Under the pieces are notes generated by a model that did no database searches, was not told the origin of the DNA, and saw only the letters and a program-made list of their open reading frames with translations. A stretch of DNA of 64,000 nt, taken from Closterium sp. NIES-65 (Eukaryota; Streptophyta; Zygnematophyceae; Desmidiales; Closteriaceae). A program made the position numbers and the translations under genes. The DNA lies in the NCBI GenBank assembly GCA_948144175.1, contig CANXME010000316.1, forward strand, positions 47,537 to 111,536, read 5' to 3'. Below are positions 22,201 through 32,200 of the stretch, piece after piece (position 1 is the stretch's first letter; every line of letters starts with the position of its first letter).

Positions 22201-25200
22201 CTTACCTGCTCCTCGCCCTCATCTCCCTCCTCTTCTCCTTCCTCCAATTCCCCTCCCCCCCTCCCCTTTGCCCGCCCCGCCTCTTCAGTCATCAGCCTCA
22301 CCAGTTTCTTCCCGCCACCCAGCGCCTTCCCCCCTGCTCGCCCTGCCTCCTCTGTCATCAGACGTACAAGCTTCTTTCCCTGCCGCCCCACTGTCCTCCT
22401 CTCCTCCTCTTCCTCCTCCTCACCCTCCTCCTCCTCTTCCTCCTCCACTTCGTCCTCCTCCTCCTCCCCCCACTCCTCCTCGTCCTCCTCCTCTCTCTCT
22501 CCGCCTTCCCATCCCTTTCCACCGCTCTCCACAGTCATCAGCCGCACCAGGCGCTGTCTCTCTCTGTGAGCCTTCTTCTCCACCTCACTGTCCTCCTCCC
22601 TCTCCGCCCTCCTCCTCGCCTCCCCAGACTCTACAGTCATCACTCGCTCCAGCTTCTTCCTCCTCCCACCCCTCCCCCCACCCACCGTCCCACTCTCCTC
22701 CAACCCCTCCTCCCCTCCCTCCCCGGCACTTCCCGTCCCCCCTCCTCCCTCCCCCGTTTCTGCATCGTTCTCACCCTCCTCCCCCCAATCCGCTTCCCCA
22801 AACAACACTGTCTTGCGCCGCCGTGACGACGCCCGAACCTTCCCCTCGTCCCCCACACCCGCCTCCCTGCCACCCACCCCATCCTCACACCCACTCCTCT
22901 CCCTAGGGATCTTGCCATTCCTAGGGCTCTTGCCATTCCTAGGGCTTTTCGGGCTTTTGCCACTCTTGGGGCTTTTGGGAGCTCTAGGGCTCTTGGCGGC
23001 CTTGCCACCCGCGCCCTGCCTCTCCTCCTCACAGCCCTCCTCACCCCACTCCCGCCCCAGCTCCCGATAGCTCCGCTTCAGCACACCCGCTATGAACGTA
23101 AAACCCCCCTCCATATGCACGTTCCCCTCCCCTCCCTCCTCTCCCTCCTCCCCCTCTCCCTCCTCCTCCTCGTCCTCCCCAGCGCCGCCCACAAGCTCCC
23201 CCAGCAACTCCCGCACATGCTCTTTGAGTTCCCCATCCACCTCATCGTCCCCCATGCCATACCCAATGCTATCCGAACGCCACATACTGCCGGCGCCCGC
23301 CCGCCCCGCCTCCTCCTCGTGTGCTTGCAGCAGCTCCTTCGGCACCATTAGCCGGCCCCGCCGCACTGCCTGCCTCATAGAAAACTCCTCATCGTCATTG
23401 TCTTCCTCCTCTTCTTCTCCCTCTCCCGCTTCCTCCTCCTCTTGCTCCTCATGCTCGCCCTCCCCCGCCTCCTCCTCACTCCCCTCAGCCATACCCGCTT
23501 CCATCTCCTCGTCCTCATCCTGCTCTTCCTCCTTGCCTTCCCACTCCCCCTCACCCTCCCCCTCCTCCTCCCCCTCCGCAAAACTGCTCTGCTCCCCCTC
23601 CTCCCCCTCCTCCCCCTCTTCTCCCTCCTCGCCCTCCTCAATCCTCCCTTCCGCCATCTCCTCCCCCTCCCCACCCCCCTTCCCCTCCTCCCCACGCTGC
23701 TCCGCCTGCAGCTGGGCAATAAACCCCTGCAGCCCCTTCACATTCGACAGGCCCCTTAAGCTCTTAAAGCTCCGCCGTCCCACCTGCTGCTCCGCCTCCC
23801 CCTTCAGCTTCATCACGCCCTGCAGCCGCCGCGACGACGGCGAGCGAGAGAAGGAGTGGGCCGGGGCGAGCGTGGAAACCGGCACAGCGAACGACATCGG
23901 ATCCTTCTCCTTCTTCTTCTTGCCTCGAAATGACTTCCCACCCGCGCCCATGCCCATGCCATCGTCATCGTCATCGTCGTCATCGTCGTCGTCGTCGCTG
24001 TGAAAGCCCCCCCGTCGCATGGCTTGGATGCCCCCTGCGTTGATGCGCCGCATGTGCTGCTTCATGTGGTCCAGGCGCTCCTGCACCAGGATGCTGGGGA
24101 AGGGGTGGGGGGGTGATGTGGGGAGAGAAAGGTGGCAGGGAGGGGTGGACGGGTGTCGAGAGGTGGTGCACGGGTGTCGAGAGGTGGTGCACGGGTGGGA
24201 AGAGAGATGGCATGCGCTGCTGGCGTTGATGCTCCGCATGTGCTGCTTCATGTGGTCTAGTTGCTCCTGTACCAGGATGCTGGGGGGGAGGAGGGAGAGG
24301 GAGGTCAACGTCATTACCCTGCTTATTCATCCGCCCTGTTTCCTTTCCGCACGCGTTCACCCTGCTTTTTCCATCCATCCAGCATTCCCAACCATCCCGT
24401 TTTCTCACCCACTCACGTGTGGAGCACCTCAAAGTGCGGGTCGAAGAAGGGCAGGCGCGGGAGGAAGCAGACTGGAGGGCCCTTAGTAACCGGAACTGAA
24501 CGTGCGTGTGTCGGTGCACCCTCACCCATCCACCCTGCATTTCCTTTCCACCCATCCACCCATCCACCCATCCAGCCACTCACGTGTTGAGCACCTCAAA
24601 GTGCAGGTCGAAGAACGGCAGGCGGGTCAGGAAGCAGTAGCAGCGCGGTGCCGTCACAAGGTACTTGGAGGGCAGGCCGGCGGGCTTGGGGCCGTGCAGG
24701 GCGTTGTTCATGGCGAGCACGGAGGGCGGGCGCTGCACGACCTCGTGCACCACCATGCACACCCCGTACAGCGTGGCGTTGTCGTCCACTGCCAGGAGGA
24801 ACACGTATGCATTGTCGTCCGCCGTCTGGTAGGCCTGTGGGGCACGGGATGGGGGAGTGCGAGGGTGAGCGAGAGACAGTGAATGAGTGAATGAGTGAAT
24901 GTGTGAATGACTGAGGGAAGGAGGGAGGGAGGGAGGGAGTGAGAGACTGAGTGAGTGAGTGGGTGAGTGAGTGAGGGAGGGAGGGAGAGCACGGAGGGCG
25001 GGCGCTGCAGCAGCTAGTGCACCACCATGCACACGCTGTACAGCGTGGCGTTGTCGTCCGCTGTATGATATGCCTGTGGGGCGTGTGTGAGACAGGGTTA
25101 CTGGGTGAGCGAATGAGTGAGACTGTGAGTGAGTGAGTGAGTGAGTGAGTGTGTGGCGGCGAGCAGTGCCAGCAGGAACACATACACGTAGCCGTGCGCG

Positions 25201-28125
25201 CTCGGGTGTGCCTGTGGGGTGAGGGAAGGGGTGTCGAGCAGCATGAGGGAGGGGTGAGGTGAACGCCACGAGCGATGGTAGTGCGAGCACGAGGGGTGAG
25301 TGAGTGAGCAGGTGAATGAGTGCGTGAGTGAGTGCGTGAGTGAGGGTGCAAGAGTGGGAAAAGAGGTGGAGATGCTCAGGCGGGTGTGCGTATAGAGGAG
25401 GAGGGTATATGGGGGGAGCGAGTGAGAGCAGGAGAGGGGGAATGCAAGGCGCACCTGGCCGTAGATGGACTGGTGGAAGCCCTTCATGGACGGTGTCTTC
25501 TCCATGCACCTCGCCTGCTCACCGCCAACAACAGGCAGCACGCAGCATGGATCAGGGAGCAGGGAGAAGAATCGGGCGAGGAGAGTAAGACAGCAGCCCA
25601 AGACCAAGAGTGTGTGTGTGTGTGGGGGGGCCTACAGATGGGTGGCTGAACGGGGAAAACGCAGCTACACTTACACACGGACGGATGATGAAACTTCATC
25701 CCACCTCACCTCACCAGACCGCACCTCACTGTACCTCACCTCAACACCGTTTGGGAAGCAGAAGCCTGGCAGGTCGGAGGGCGAGAGAGCAAGCTTCTTT
25801 CGTGGCGGGTACTTGTACAGCAGCTGGGGCGGGGGCGGGAGGGGGGAAAAGGAACGGGAGAGGGCACGAGGCAGAGCGGCCTTGTGAGTCGACTCACGTG
25901 TGTCTCTGGTTGTGTGGCGGGCACTTGTACAGCAGCTGGGGGGAGGAGGGAGGGGAGGGGGGAGGTGGGGCAGGGGACAAGGTAGAAAAAAACGATTGTC
26001 GAAAAATACGATTGTTTTTTTCGATGGTTTTTTACGGTACCTTTTAGGAAAAATACGGCCTTTTTTTGTTAGACAAAAAAAACTCTTCAACTTCAAAGAT
26101 GCTGTTCTGATCACAAAAGCACTTCTAACAATCTTCCCCTTGTTTCAGCAGCAGTTTTGGTCTTTTTACTGAAAAAAACGAAGGTTTTTTTGCACCAAAA
26201 GTATTTATTTTCAAAAACCGTTTTTTTTTTTTTTTTTTTTCGTTTTTTACGATCGTTTCTTACGATACGGTATTTTAGGATCAAAATTTGAAAAAAAACG
26301 TCGTTTTTTTGCACCTTGGCAGGGGATGAGACAGGGTAGCAGCAGCATGCGGTGGAAGTGTGAGGGGTAGTGAGAACGGTTCCTGCCTCCGACCCAGCAG
26401 GCACCCACGCCAGCACCCCACCGTGCACCAGCAGCACAGCATACCTGGGCATCTAGGTTAACAGCGGGCGGCGGCACGGAGTCACTGACGGTCCCGTTGA
26501 GCTGCCCGCCCGCTTGTGGTGGTTGACAGCAGACCACCCCAGCAGCACAGCATACCTGGGCATCTAGGTTCACAGCAGGTGGCGGCAGCGCGTCACTGAT
26601 GGTGCCGTTGAGCTGCCCGCGCTTGTGCGTGGCGAAGGCCGCCTCCACGGCACTTGAGGCGCCTCAAACGTCAGACCTTATCCCAGCACCCCATGCCACC
26701 CCAGCACCCTACTTTGCCCCAGCAGCACAACTCACCTGTGCATCGAGGTTCACAGCGGGCGGCAGCACGGAGTCGCTGACAGTGCCGTTGAGCTGCCCGC
26801 GCTTGTGTGTGGCGAAGGCCACCCCAGCAACCCAGCAGCAGCATAGCTCACCTGCGCATCTAGATTGACAGCAGGCGGCGGCAGCGCGTCACTGATGGTG
26901 CCGTTGAGCTGCCCGCGCTTATGCGTGGCGAAGGCCGCCTCCACGGCGCTGAGGTCCGCCTCGGGGTGCAGCCCCACCACCACGAAGTGGTCTATGAATG
27001 TGTCCGCTTCCAATAGGCGATTGCGCTGCACACACACACACATGGGGAGAAAGGAGAAGAGTGGGTTGTTGCAAGGGCATCTCTTGAGGTCCGCCTTGGG
27101 ATGCAGCCCCACCACCACCAAGTGATCGGTTAATGTGTCGGCTTCTAACAACCGGTTGCGCTGTGGGGGAGGAACAATGGGGGAGAGGGAGTGGGGAGAA
27201 AGAGGGTGGGATGAGGGGCTACTGAGATCCGCGTTGGGGTGCAGTGCAGCCCCACCACCACAAGATGGTCGATACATGTGTCGGCTCCCAGCAGTCGGTT
27301 GTGCTGCACAGAAGAGGGGGGCGCAGACAGGGAGACAGGAGACAGGGTGAGGACACGGGGAGAGAATGAGAGAGCGAGTGGAAGAGAGGCTAAAGAGGGG
27401 GAGGGAGCAGCGGCGGAGGTGGGGAGAGCAGGAGAGGAGAGGAGAGGCGTGGTGAGGAGGCATGGGGAGTGAGGCAGGGGCGAGTGAGCTGGAGTGGAGG
27501 GCGCTTGTAGTGCGCCCTGCTGCTGCGCTGGTGAGCAAGCGAGTGAGAGAGCGAGCGTGTTAGAGAATTTGACAGAGCGAGCAGCAGCACTGGTTGAATG
27601 CTAAGGCAGCACGCCGTCTCACTGCACTGCGCGCCCTACACAGTTCTCACTGCACTGCGCGCCCTACACAGTTCACCGCACTGGGAGGGGGAAGGGGAGC
27701 GACAGCCGTACACTGTTCACGGATTGCAGCTCCTTCCACTGCTTCTTGTCGTCCGTCAGCATCGCCGGGTCGTACACCTCCTCACCGCCCCCAACCCCTC
27801 GCTGCGACTTGGCGGAGAGCTCCTGCAGGAACTCCTGCACGCGCTCGCCGTCCGCGTGCCCCCCCGCGCCCCGCCCGCCGGGCTGCGCCTTCCCCTGGGG
27901 GGACACGGGGGGCATAGCGGAGGCGACTGTGCCCGCGAAGGACTGGAAGGCGGAGCCGAAGGACTGGAAGGCGGAAGCCATTCCCGCCAGCGCGGTCGAG
28001 GGGGTTTGCGCGGAGGGCTGCGGGGTGGGTGTGGCGGAAGTTGCGGGGAAGGAGGAGAAGGTGGGCAGCTGGAGGGAGACTCCGCCCCAGCCAGAGCCGG
28101 GGGAAGATTTCGCCCTCTCCGCCAT
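16217..28125 (-). CDS. DENN-domain protein (putative Rab GEF) with a giant acidic insert, 16 exons
   Basis: DENN proteins activate Rab GTPases as nucleotide exchange factors in membrane traffic. Exons (minus): 28125-27712, 27025-26852, 25823-25740, 25514-25455, 24834-24584, 24093-21214, 20786-20544, 20197-19937, 19055-18993, 18642-18568, 18265-18215, 17986-17909, 17681-17547, 16747-16640, 16509-16444, 16285-16217, about 1,670 aa. uDENN: IDHFVVVGLHPEADL, LYKYPPRKKLALSPSDLPGF, YCFLTRLPFFDLHFEVLN. cDENN: CGQAMLFHPLPHLLPL, ILTVLAAVLLERQIVFVCPN, IPMIRPFSWQSVLLP, LLTFLDAPVPFL. dDENN: FLLTLRSYIDTFCTDVRIHT, VSLLLKESFVNGFPEDDQEF, FAGTQLFTMHI. Order and motifs match plant DENN proteins. Exon 6 adds about 960 residues of Glu/Gly-rich disorder between uDENN and cDENN. 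The exon 7/8 phases disagree by one base and intron 15 has a GC donor. Other phases agree. Confidence 0.85.
16818..16885 (-). repeat. Copy of DENN exon 14
   Basis: VAAAHGFLMTLRSYIDTFCT with acceptor. It is followed by intron sequence shared with the intact copy region (AGAAAGAGGGAGAAAA occurs downstream of both). The intact exon is 16747-16640. The duplicated unit therefore includes exon plus intron. Confidence 0.85.
17236..17490 (-). repeat. Two extra copies of DENN exon 13, 3' two-thirds
   Basis: 17490-17394 and 17345-17236 both read SRLEPYHSALASV then EKRPMYRTTEDQ or DKRRMYRTTEDQ with donors. Both lie downstream of the intact exon 17681-17547. Their upstream breakpoints coincide with palindromes (17321-17338 and a degenerate one near 17478-17495). 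Confidence 0.85.
17321..17338. other. Junction palindrome, 18 bp
   Basis: TTTTGAGGCGCCTCAAAA at the breakpoint of a DENN exon 13 copy. A degenerate relative (TTTTGAGATGCCTCAAGA) lies at about 17478-17495 at the breakpoint of the other copy. Confidence 0.88.
17795..17935 (-). repeat. Short tandem array at the exon 12 donor of DENN
   Basis: About six copies of a 17-25 base unit (CACCTTGTCCTTGGGAATGT) derived from the end of exon 12 (NIPKDK) plus its donor. The first donor, at 17908, keeps frame. Confidence 0.75.
19120..19187 (-). repeat. Copy of DENN exon 9
   Basis: ILTVLAAVLLERQIVFACPN with its acceptor. It lacks the GT donor that the intact exon 19055-18993 has (NL is followed by TCTCCC). 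Confidence 0.8.
19420..19900 (-). repeat. Copy of DENN exon 8 tail with 27-bp in-frame minisatellite
   Basis: A second copy of the end of exon 8 (ACFAVAAACRSLSLDNV plus donor). The segment MHAEEAA has been expanded into about 14 tandem 27-bp units encoding MHAEEAASP (19491-19868). The intact exon 20197-19937 has a single MHAEEAAGVACF. The array has no stop, so inclusion would insert a 9-residue repeat domain if the upstream splice allows it. Confidence 0.88.
20250..20352 (-). repeat. Copy of DENN exon 8, 5' part
   Basis: EHHNDALHKCAHATHPQVPL through MLFHPLPHLLPL with its own acceptor at about 20353. It then diverges into pyrimidine-rich sequence. The intact exon starts at 20197 and reads DHHNDALQIVCAYHTS. 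Confidence 0.8.
20935..21200 (-). repeat. Copies of DENN exon 6 tail and a CACAC microsatellite
   Basis: 20935-20975 and 21025-21080 repeat the end of exon 6 (SLKLxRSLTEDSG-like plus donor GGGTGAGC). Between and after them lies a (CACAC/CACGC)n microsatellite. The intact exon end is 21214. Confidence 0.75.
21214..24093 (-). other. DENN exon 6: acidic disordered insert with 13 LxRxxT-like motifs
   Basis: One 2,880-base exon. After a Ser/Asp run and a basic patch (GRRSFKSLRGLSNVKGL) it is dominated by Glu/Gly/Ser runs. The core motif KKLVRLMTEEAG or a close variant occurs 11 times (KLERVMTVESG, RLVRLMTVESG, then KLVRLMTE series). Two looser copies follow at the end (LKLRRSMTVD, LKLARSLTED). 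The shape L-x-R-x-x-T followed by acidic residues resembles consensus sites of plant calcium-dependent and SnRK-type kinases. Function is inferred, not shown. Confidence 0.7.
24215..24485 (-). repeat. Copy of DENN exon 5 end plus exon 6 start
   Basis: 24485-24418 reads FLPRLPFFDPHFEVLHT with a donor, and 24285-24215 reads ILVQEQLDHMKQHMRSINAS with an acceptor. Both repeat the junction between exons 5 and 6, with an intron between them, so a whole exon-intron-exon module was copied. Confidence 0.8.
24985..25212 (-). repeat. Two diverged copies of DENN exon 5, 5' part
   Basis: 25205-25150 resembles AYQTADDNAYVFLLA (AHPSAHGYVYVFLLA). 25072-24987 repeats the next part out of frame (TADDNATLY to VVQRPPSVL, with a stop after VVH). 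A GAGT/GTGA microsatellite surrounds them (24880-24985, 25095-25155). Confidence 0.75.
25884..25897. other. Junction palindrome, 14 bp
   Basis: GTGAGTCGACTCAC close to the breakpoint of the DENN exon 3 copy. Shares GAGTCGACTC with the other palindromes. Confidence 0.7.
25905..25945 (-). repeat. Short copy of DENN exon 3 start
   Basis: Repeats the acceptor and LLYKCPP upstream of the intact exon (25823-25740). It is preceded by the palindrome GTGAGTCGACTCAC at 25884-25897. Confidence 0.75.
25980..26320. repeat. AT-rich insertion with inverted A/T-run repeats
   Basis: About 340 bases, far more AT-rich than the surrounding GC-rich intron. It has runs such as AAAAAAACGATTGTCG and TTTTTTACGATCGTTTCTTA. 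The inner segments CGGTACCTTTTAGG and ACGGTATTTTAGGATC occur near both ends. Possibly a decayed MITE; no clean terminal repeats or target duplication seen. Confidence 0.45.
26440..26830 (-). repeat. Three downstream partial copies of DENN exon 2
   Basis: 26825-26735, 26652-26557 and 26525-26443 each repeat the exon 2 tail (ATHKRGQLNGTxSD then PPPAVNLDAQ) with donor. Sequences differ slightly (SDALPP, SDSVLPP, SDSVPPP). The middle copy breaks at the palindrome TTGAGGCGCCTCAA (26654-26667). Confidence 0.88.
26654..26667. other. Junction palindrome, 14 bp
   Basis: TTGAGGCGCCTCAA exactly where a DENN exon 2 copy stops matching the intact exon. Confidence 0.85.
27085..27310 (-). repeat. Two upstream partial copies of DENN exon 2
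   Basis: 27155-27085 (RNRLLEADTLTDHLVVVGLH) and 27305-27225 (HNRLLGADT, then frame-disturbed) repeat the start of exon 2 with acceptors. The intact exon is 27025-26852. With the downstream copies, exon 2 is present once complete and five times in part. Confidence 0.85.
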
Positions 28126-29228
28126 TGGCGCTGCGCGACACGCGCGGAGAGGCTAAAGGGGGCAGCGACCGGAGGAAAGGCGGAGATGCTATGCGCGCGT
28201 GCGGAAGGGCAGAAGAGCTGGTTCGGCGCGTGATGACGGAAGGGAGCGCGGCAGGTGCATGGGACACGCGCAAGCAACCCAGATAAGGGGGACACTCGTC
28301 GCCGAAACGTTCAGAGTGCTTGTCCCTAGCGTCAACCAGACAACGCCAAGTGCCGCATCAATAAATATATCTATTTTGAGACTGTTCTGTGCTGTGCTGT
28401 CTCTCCCGCCATGTGCGATTATCGCTGTTCCGGATGGATGTCAGGTGTCACTCCCCCCATACACTCTCCACCTTCACTCCACCCCAGAAAGAAAGGACCA
28501 CTTCACTCCCGTAACCACCAGGGCTTCGCCTCGACTTGCGCGACGACCGTTTTCTTCGCGTCATCGTCGCCACGCCCCATCTTCGTATGTTGGTTCTCGT
28601 ACGTGCAAGAGTGTTTTACCGAGCTCAACCACTTATTCAGATTCCTTTACCCCTGCTCACCTTGCCTTCCAGCCCCTTCGGAGGAGTCACCCCAAATCCA
28701 CGTCAATTTCGTTCCACGCGCTGAGCGAACATCGCAGCACCTGCGCTGCCCTTTGCGAGACAGAGTACAGTACAGACGCGATATTGCGAAGTGCGGGAAC
28801 GGTTTGTCGTCGGGACGGAACATGGACACGCAATTACATATGAATGACGACATTGGTTTTGTAAGATCGCTGTACCTCCACGTCCGTTGTTAGCGCGTCT
28901 CTCCCTAGAGGACATTTCTACTCATTCCTGCTGGTTGTGAAGCTGCCACGCGAGCATCAAATGCCACGTGGCCCTCACTCCCCTCCACTTCCAATCCCTC
29001 CTGCCTTCCCCCACCCCACCACCACCCGTGTCTGTGCTTGTATCTATTTACTGCTCACCACACCATCAGTATCCGCTTTTCGTTTTGCAGTCGCCTGTCG
29101 CTTCTTCACTTCGCCTTGACATCGCGACATTCCCGAGGCATGCGATCGCACCTCCTCGTTCTTCTCTCCGCGTAGCGCCCCATTCACCTCCCTTTTTCTG
29201 CGCGCGCTACTCGCTTCCCGCCCCCGCC
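28126..29228. promoter_or_regulatory. Divergent intergenic region between DENN and HPT genes
   Basis: The DENN gene starts leftward at 28125 and HPT rightward at 29229, so this 1.1 kb must carry both promoters. Several ACGT-containing CACGTGG/CCACGTG-like words (for example near 28968) could bind bZIP factors, but no element can be assigned from sequence alone. Confidence 0.45.
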
Positions 29229-32200
29229 ATGAGTCTTTCCGCCGCCCTCCGCCCGTCGCGCACACTCGCCTCTCCCCGCCTCTCGCCCCGCTCCCCCGCC
29301 TGCGCGTCCGCGTCTCGGCCATCTTGGCGATCAACCGGCGCGTCGCAATGCCCATCGTCAGCGTTGCGAAGCTCGTTTGCGAATGGCGAAGAGCTAAAGC
29401 GACGAACTTCGCTGGGTCAATTGCCGCAAAGTCGCAGGCCGCATCGCCTAGCCGCCAGGGTCCGTATCCCCTTCTCTCCTTCCGCACCTCCTCCATCCCG
29501 CCCCCCTTCGCGCCCGATTGTAGCTCCGCTCCTGCCCCCCGTCGCCGCGTCCCTTGCGCAATTGCCACCATTGCGTCGCGCCGCGCGCTGTCCTCTCCAT
29601 CCCCCTCCCCTCCCCATCCCCCCTCTTCTCCCTGTTCCCACTCTTCTCCCCATCCTCCCTCTCCTCCCAATCCTTCTTTTCCTCCCCATTCCACCTCTCC
29701 TCCCCATCCCGCACCAGGCCGCGGCGGCGGGCGCGGGGGCGGCAGCGCCAGGAGGCGGTGAGGGGGCGGCGGGGGGCAGCCCGGCGGGGGCGGGGCTGGC
29801 GGAGCGAGTGGTGGCGTTTCAGCGCGCGTTCTGGAAATTCCTCCGCCCGCACACCATCCGCGGCACCGTGCTCGGCACCTCGTGAGCGCGCGGGCGGGAA
29901 AGGAAGGGGGAAGGGTTGGCTGGTGAGAACGGGGGGGGGGGGGAGGGTTGGAGGGGGTGATTGGGGGGTGGGGAATGGGGGGATAGGGTGGGGAGGGCCT
30001 GGGCAGGGAGGAGGAGATAGGGAAGCGGCAGAGCGGAGAGCACGCGCGGGGCTGGCTGGAGAGGGCTGGGAATGAATGAGAGTGGGCGAGTGAGGGGGCG
30101 GGTTACTGGCACGTGGCATTGCGAAGAGGCAGAAGGTCAGGCGAGCGGCGGAGGGAATGCGCGCACGAGGCGCAGGCGCAGGCGCATGGCCGCTGCTGGC
30201 CCACTGCATGTGCGCGCTCCCCCCTGTGGCATGCGCGTATGTATGGCGCCGCCCCGCTCGCACACCCTGCCATGCCATACCCACCTCCCAGCACCCGTTT
30301 TCCCCCTCTCCCCACACCCACACCCACACCCCACTCTCCTCTTCTCCTCGCCCCCTTACGAACAACAACCCCTCACCACCCCACCCCCCCACTCTTCCCC
30401 CCTCCCTCCTCCTCCCCTCCTCCCCCCCCCCCCCCCCCTCCAGCGCGGTGGTGGCGCGCGCGCTGCTGGAGAGCCCGCAGGCGATCGACTGGGGGCTGAT
30501 GCCGCGCGCACTGAGAGGGCTGCTGGCGCTGCTGTGTGGTAATGGGTACATCGTGGGCATCAACCAGATCTATGACACTGACATTGACAGGTGCGAGCTG
30601 GCAGTAAAAGGTGCAGTCAACCGAGTCAACGCTGGTCAACGGGTACATTGTGGGCATCAACCAGATCTATGACACCGGCATTGACAGGTAAGCACAGGGG
30701 GGTGACGAGGGGCGAGGGACAGGAGGAGGGTTGCTATGCAGGCATGAGAGAGTGAGGCAACCTCCATACCCTGTGCCCCCTCCCTCTGTGCCCCCTCCCT
30801 CTGTGCCCCCTCCCTCTGTGCCCCCTCCCTCTGTGCCCCCTCCCTCTGTGCCCCCTCCCTCCAAGGTCCTACATTCCGCTCAACTCATCTCCTCGTTTCT
30901 CCCACCCACCCACCCCTAATCTTCGCTCTTTCAACCAAGCAAACTAGCTATCTCCCACTGCGCCCCACACCCCTTTCTCTCCCCTTCCCCTTCCCCTTCC
31001 CCTTCCCCTTTCCCCCCCCCCCCCCCCCTCCCCCCCCCCAGGGTGAACAAGCCGTTCCTGCCAGTGGCAGCGGGCGAGCTCTCCCCAACCCTCGCGGCTC
31101 TCCTGTGACTGCTGCTCTGCTCTCAGCCGGCGGCCTGGCCATCGTGGCGCTCAACTTCGGGCGGCTCATCACGGGGCTGTACGCGCTGGGGCTTTTGAGT
31201 CGACTCAAAAGTCACCTCATCACGGGGCTGTACGCGCTGGGGCTGCTGCTGGGCACCGTCTACTCCCTCCTTTTCCCTTACTCTTCCTCCTCCCATTCCC
31301 CCTCCCCCCTTCCTCCTTCCCCTTCCCCCCTTCCCCTCTTCCCCCTTCCCCTCCACCCTTTTCAGGGTGAACAAGCCGTTCCTGCCAGTGGCAGCAGGCG
31401 AGCTCTCCCGCACGCCCGCCGCGCTCCTCTGCCTGCCCTGCTGCTCTCTGCAGGCGGCCTGACGATACCCGCGCTCAACTTTGGCTGGCTAATAATGGGG
31501 CTGGCCTGCTGCTCGGAACCGTCTACTCCCTCCATTCCGCTTACTCTTTTCCCTTCCCCTTCCCCCTTCCCCCTTCCACGTTCCCCCTTCTTCCTTCCTT
31601 TCCCAATCTCCCCCCCTCTCCCCACCCCAGGGTGAACAAGCCGTTCCTGCCAGTGGCAGCAGGCGAGCTCTCCCCAACCCTCGCCGCGCTGCTCTGTCTG
31701 CTGCTCTCAGCTGCCGGCCTGGCCATCGTGGCGCTCAACTTTGGGCGGCTCATCACGGGGCTGTACGCGCTGGGGCTGCTGCTGGGGACCGTGTACTCGG
31801 TGCCGCCGCTGCGCCTCAAGCAGTATCCCCTCCCAGCCTTCCTCATCATCGCCACGGTGAGCCCTCCACCCACCCAATCACTGTGAGCTGTCCAGTGCTG
31901 CTTGTTGTGCCCACCCCACCCCACCCCACCCCACCCCACCCCACCCCACCCCACCCCACCACCCCCCCACTGTGAGTCTTTCCCTTTCCTGCGCCTCAAG
32001 CTGTTCCCCCTGCCCGCCTTCCTCATCATCGCCACTGTGAGGCCGTATGCTCTCTTCCATACCCACCCACCCACCACACAATCACTCACCACCACACCCA
32101 CACCCAGCCCAGTGTGAGCCTTCCCTTCCCCTTGCCCTCCCCCTCCCCTGCCCACCCAATCCATTTCCCGTCCACCAACCATCCCCCCAACTACCCCGTC

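Noticed and set aside
21400..24003. Plus-strand Ser/Pro-rich ORFs opposite DENN exon 6
   Set aside because: Shadow of the Glu-rich coding strand (GAG/GAA antisense gives Ser/Pro/Leu).
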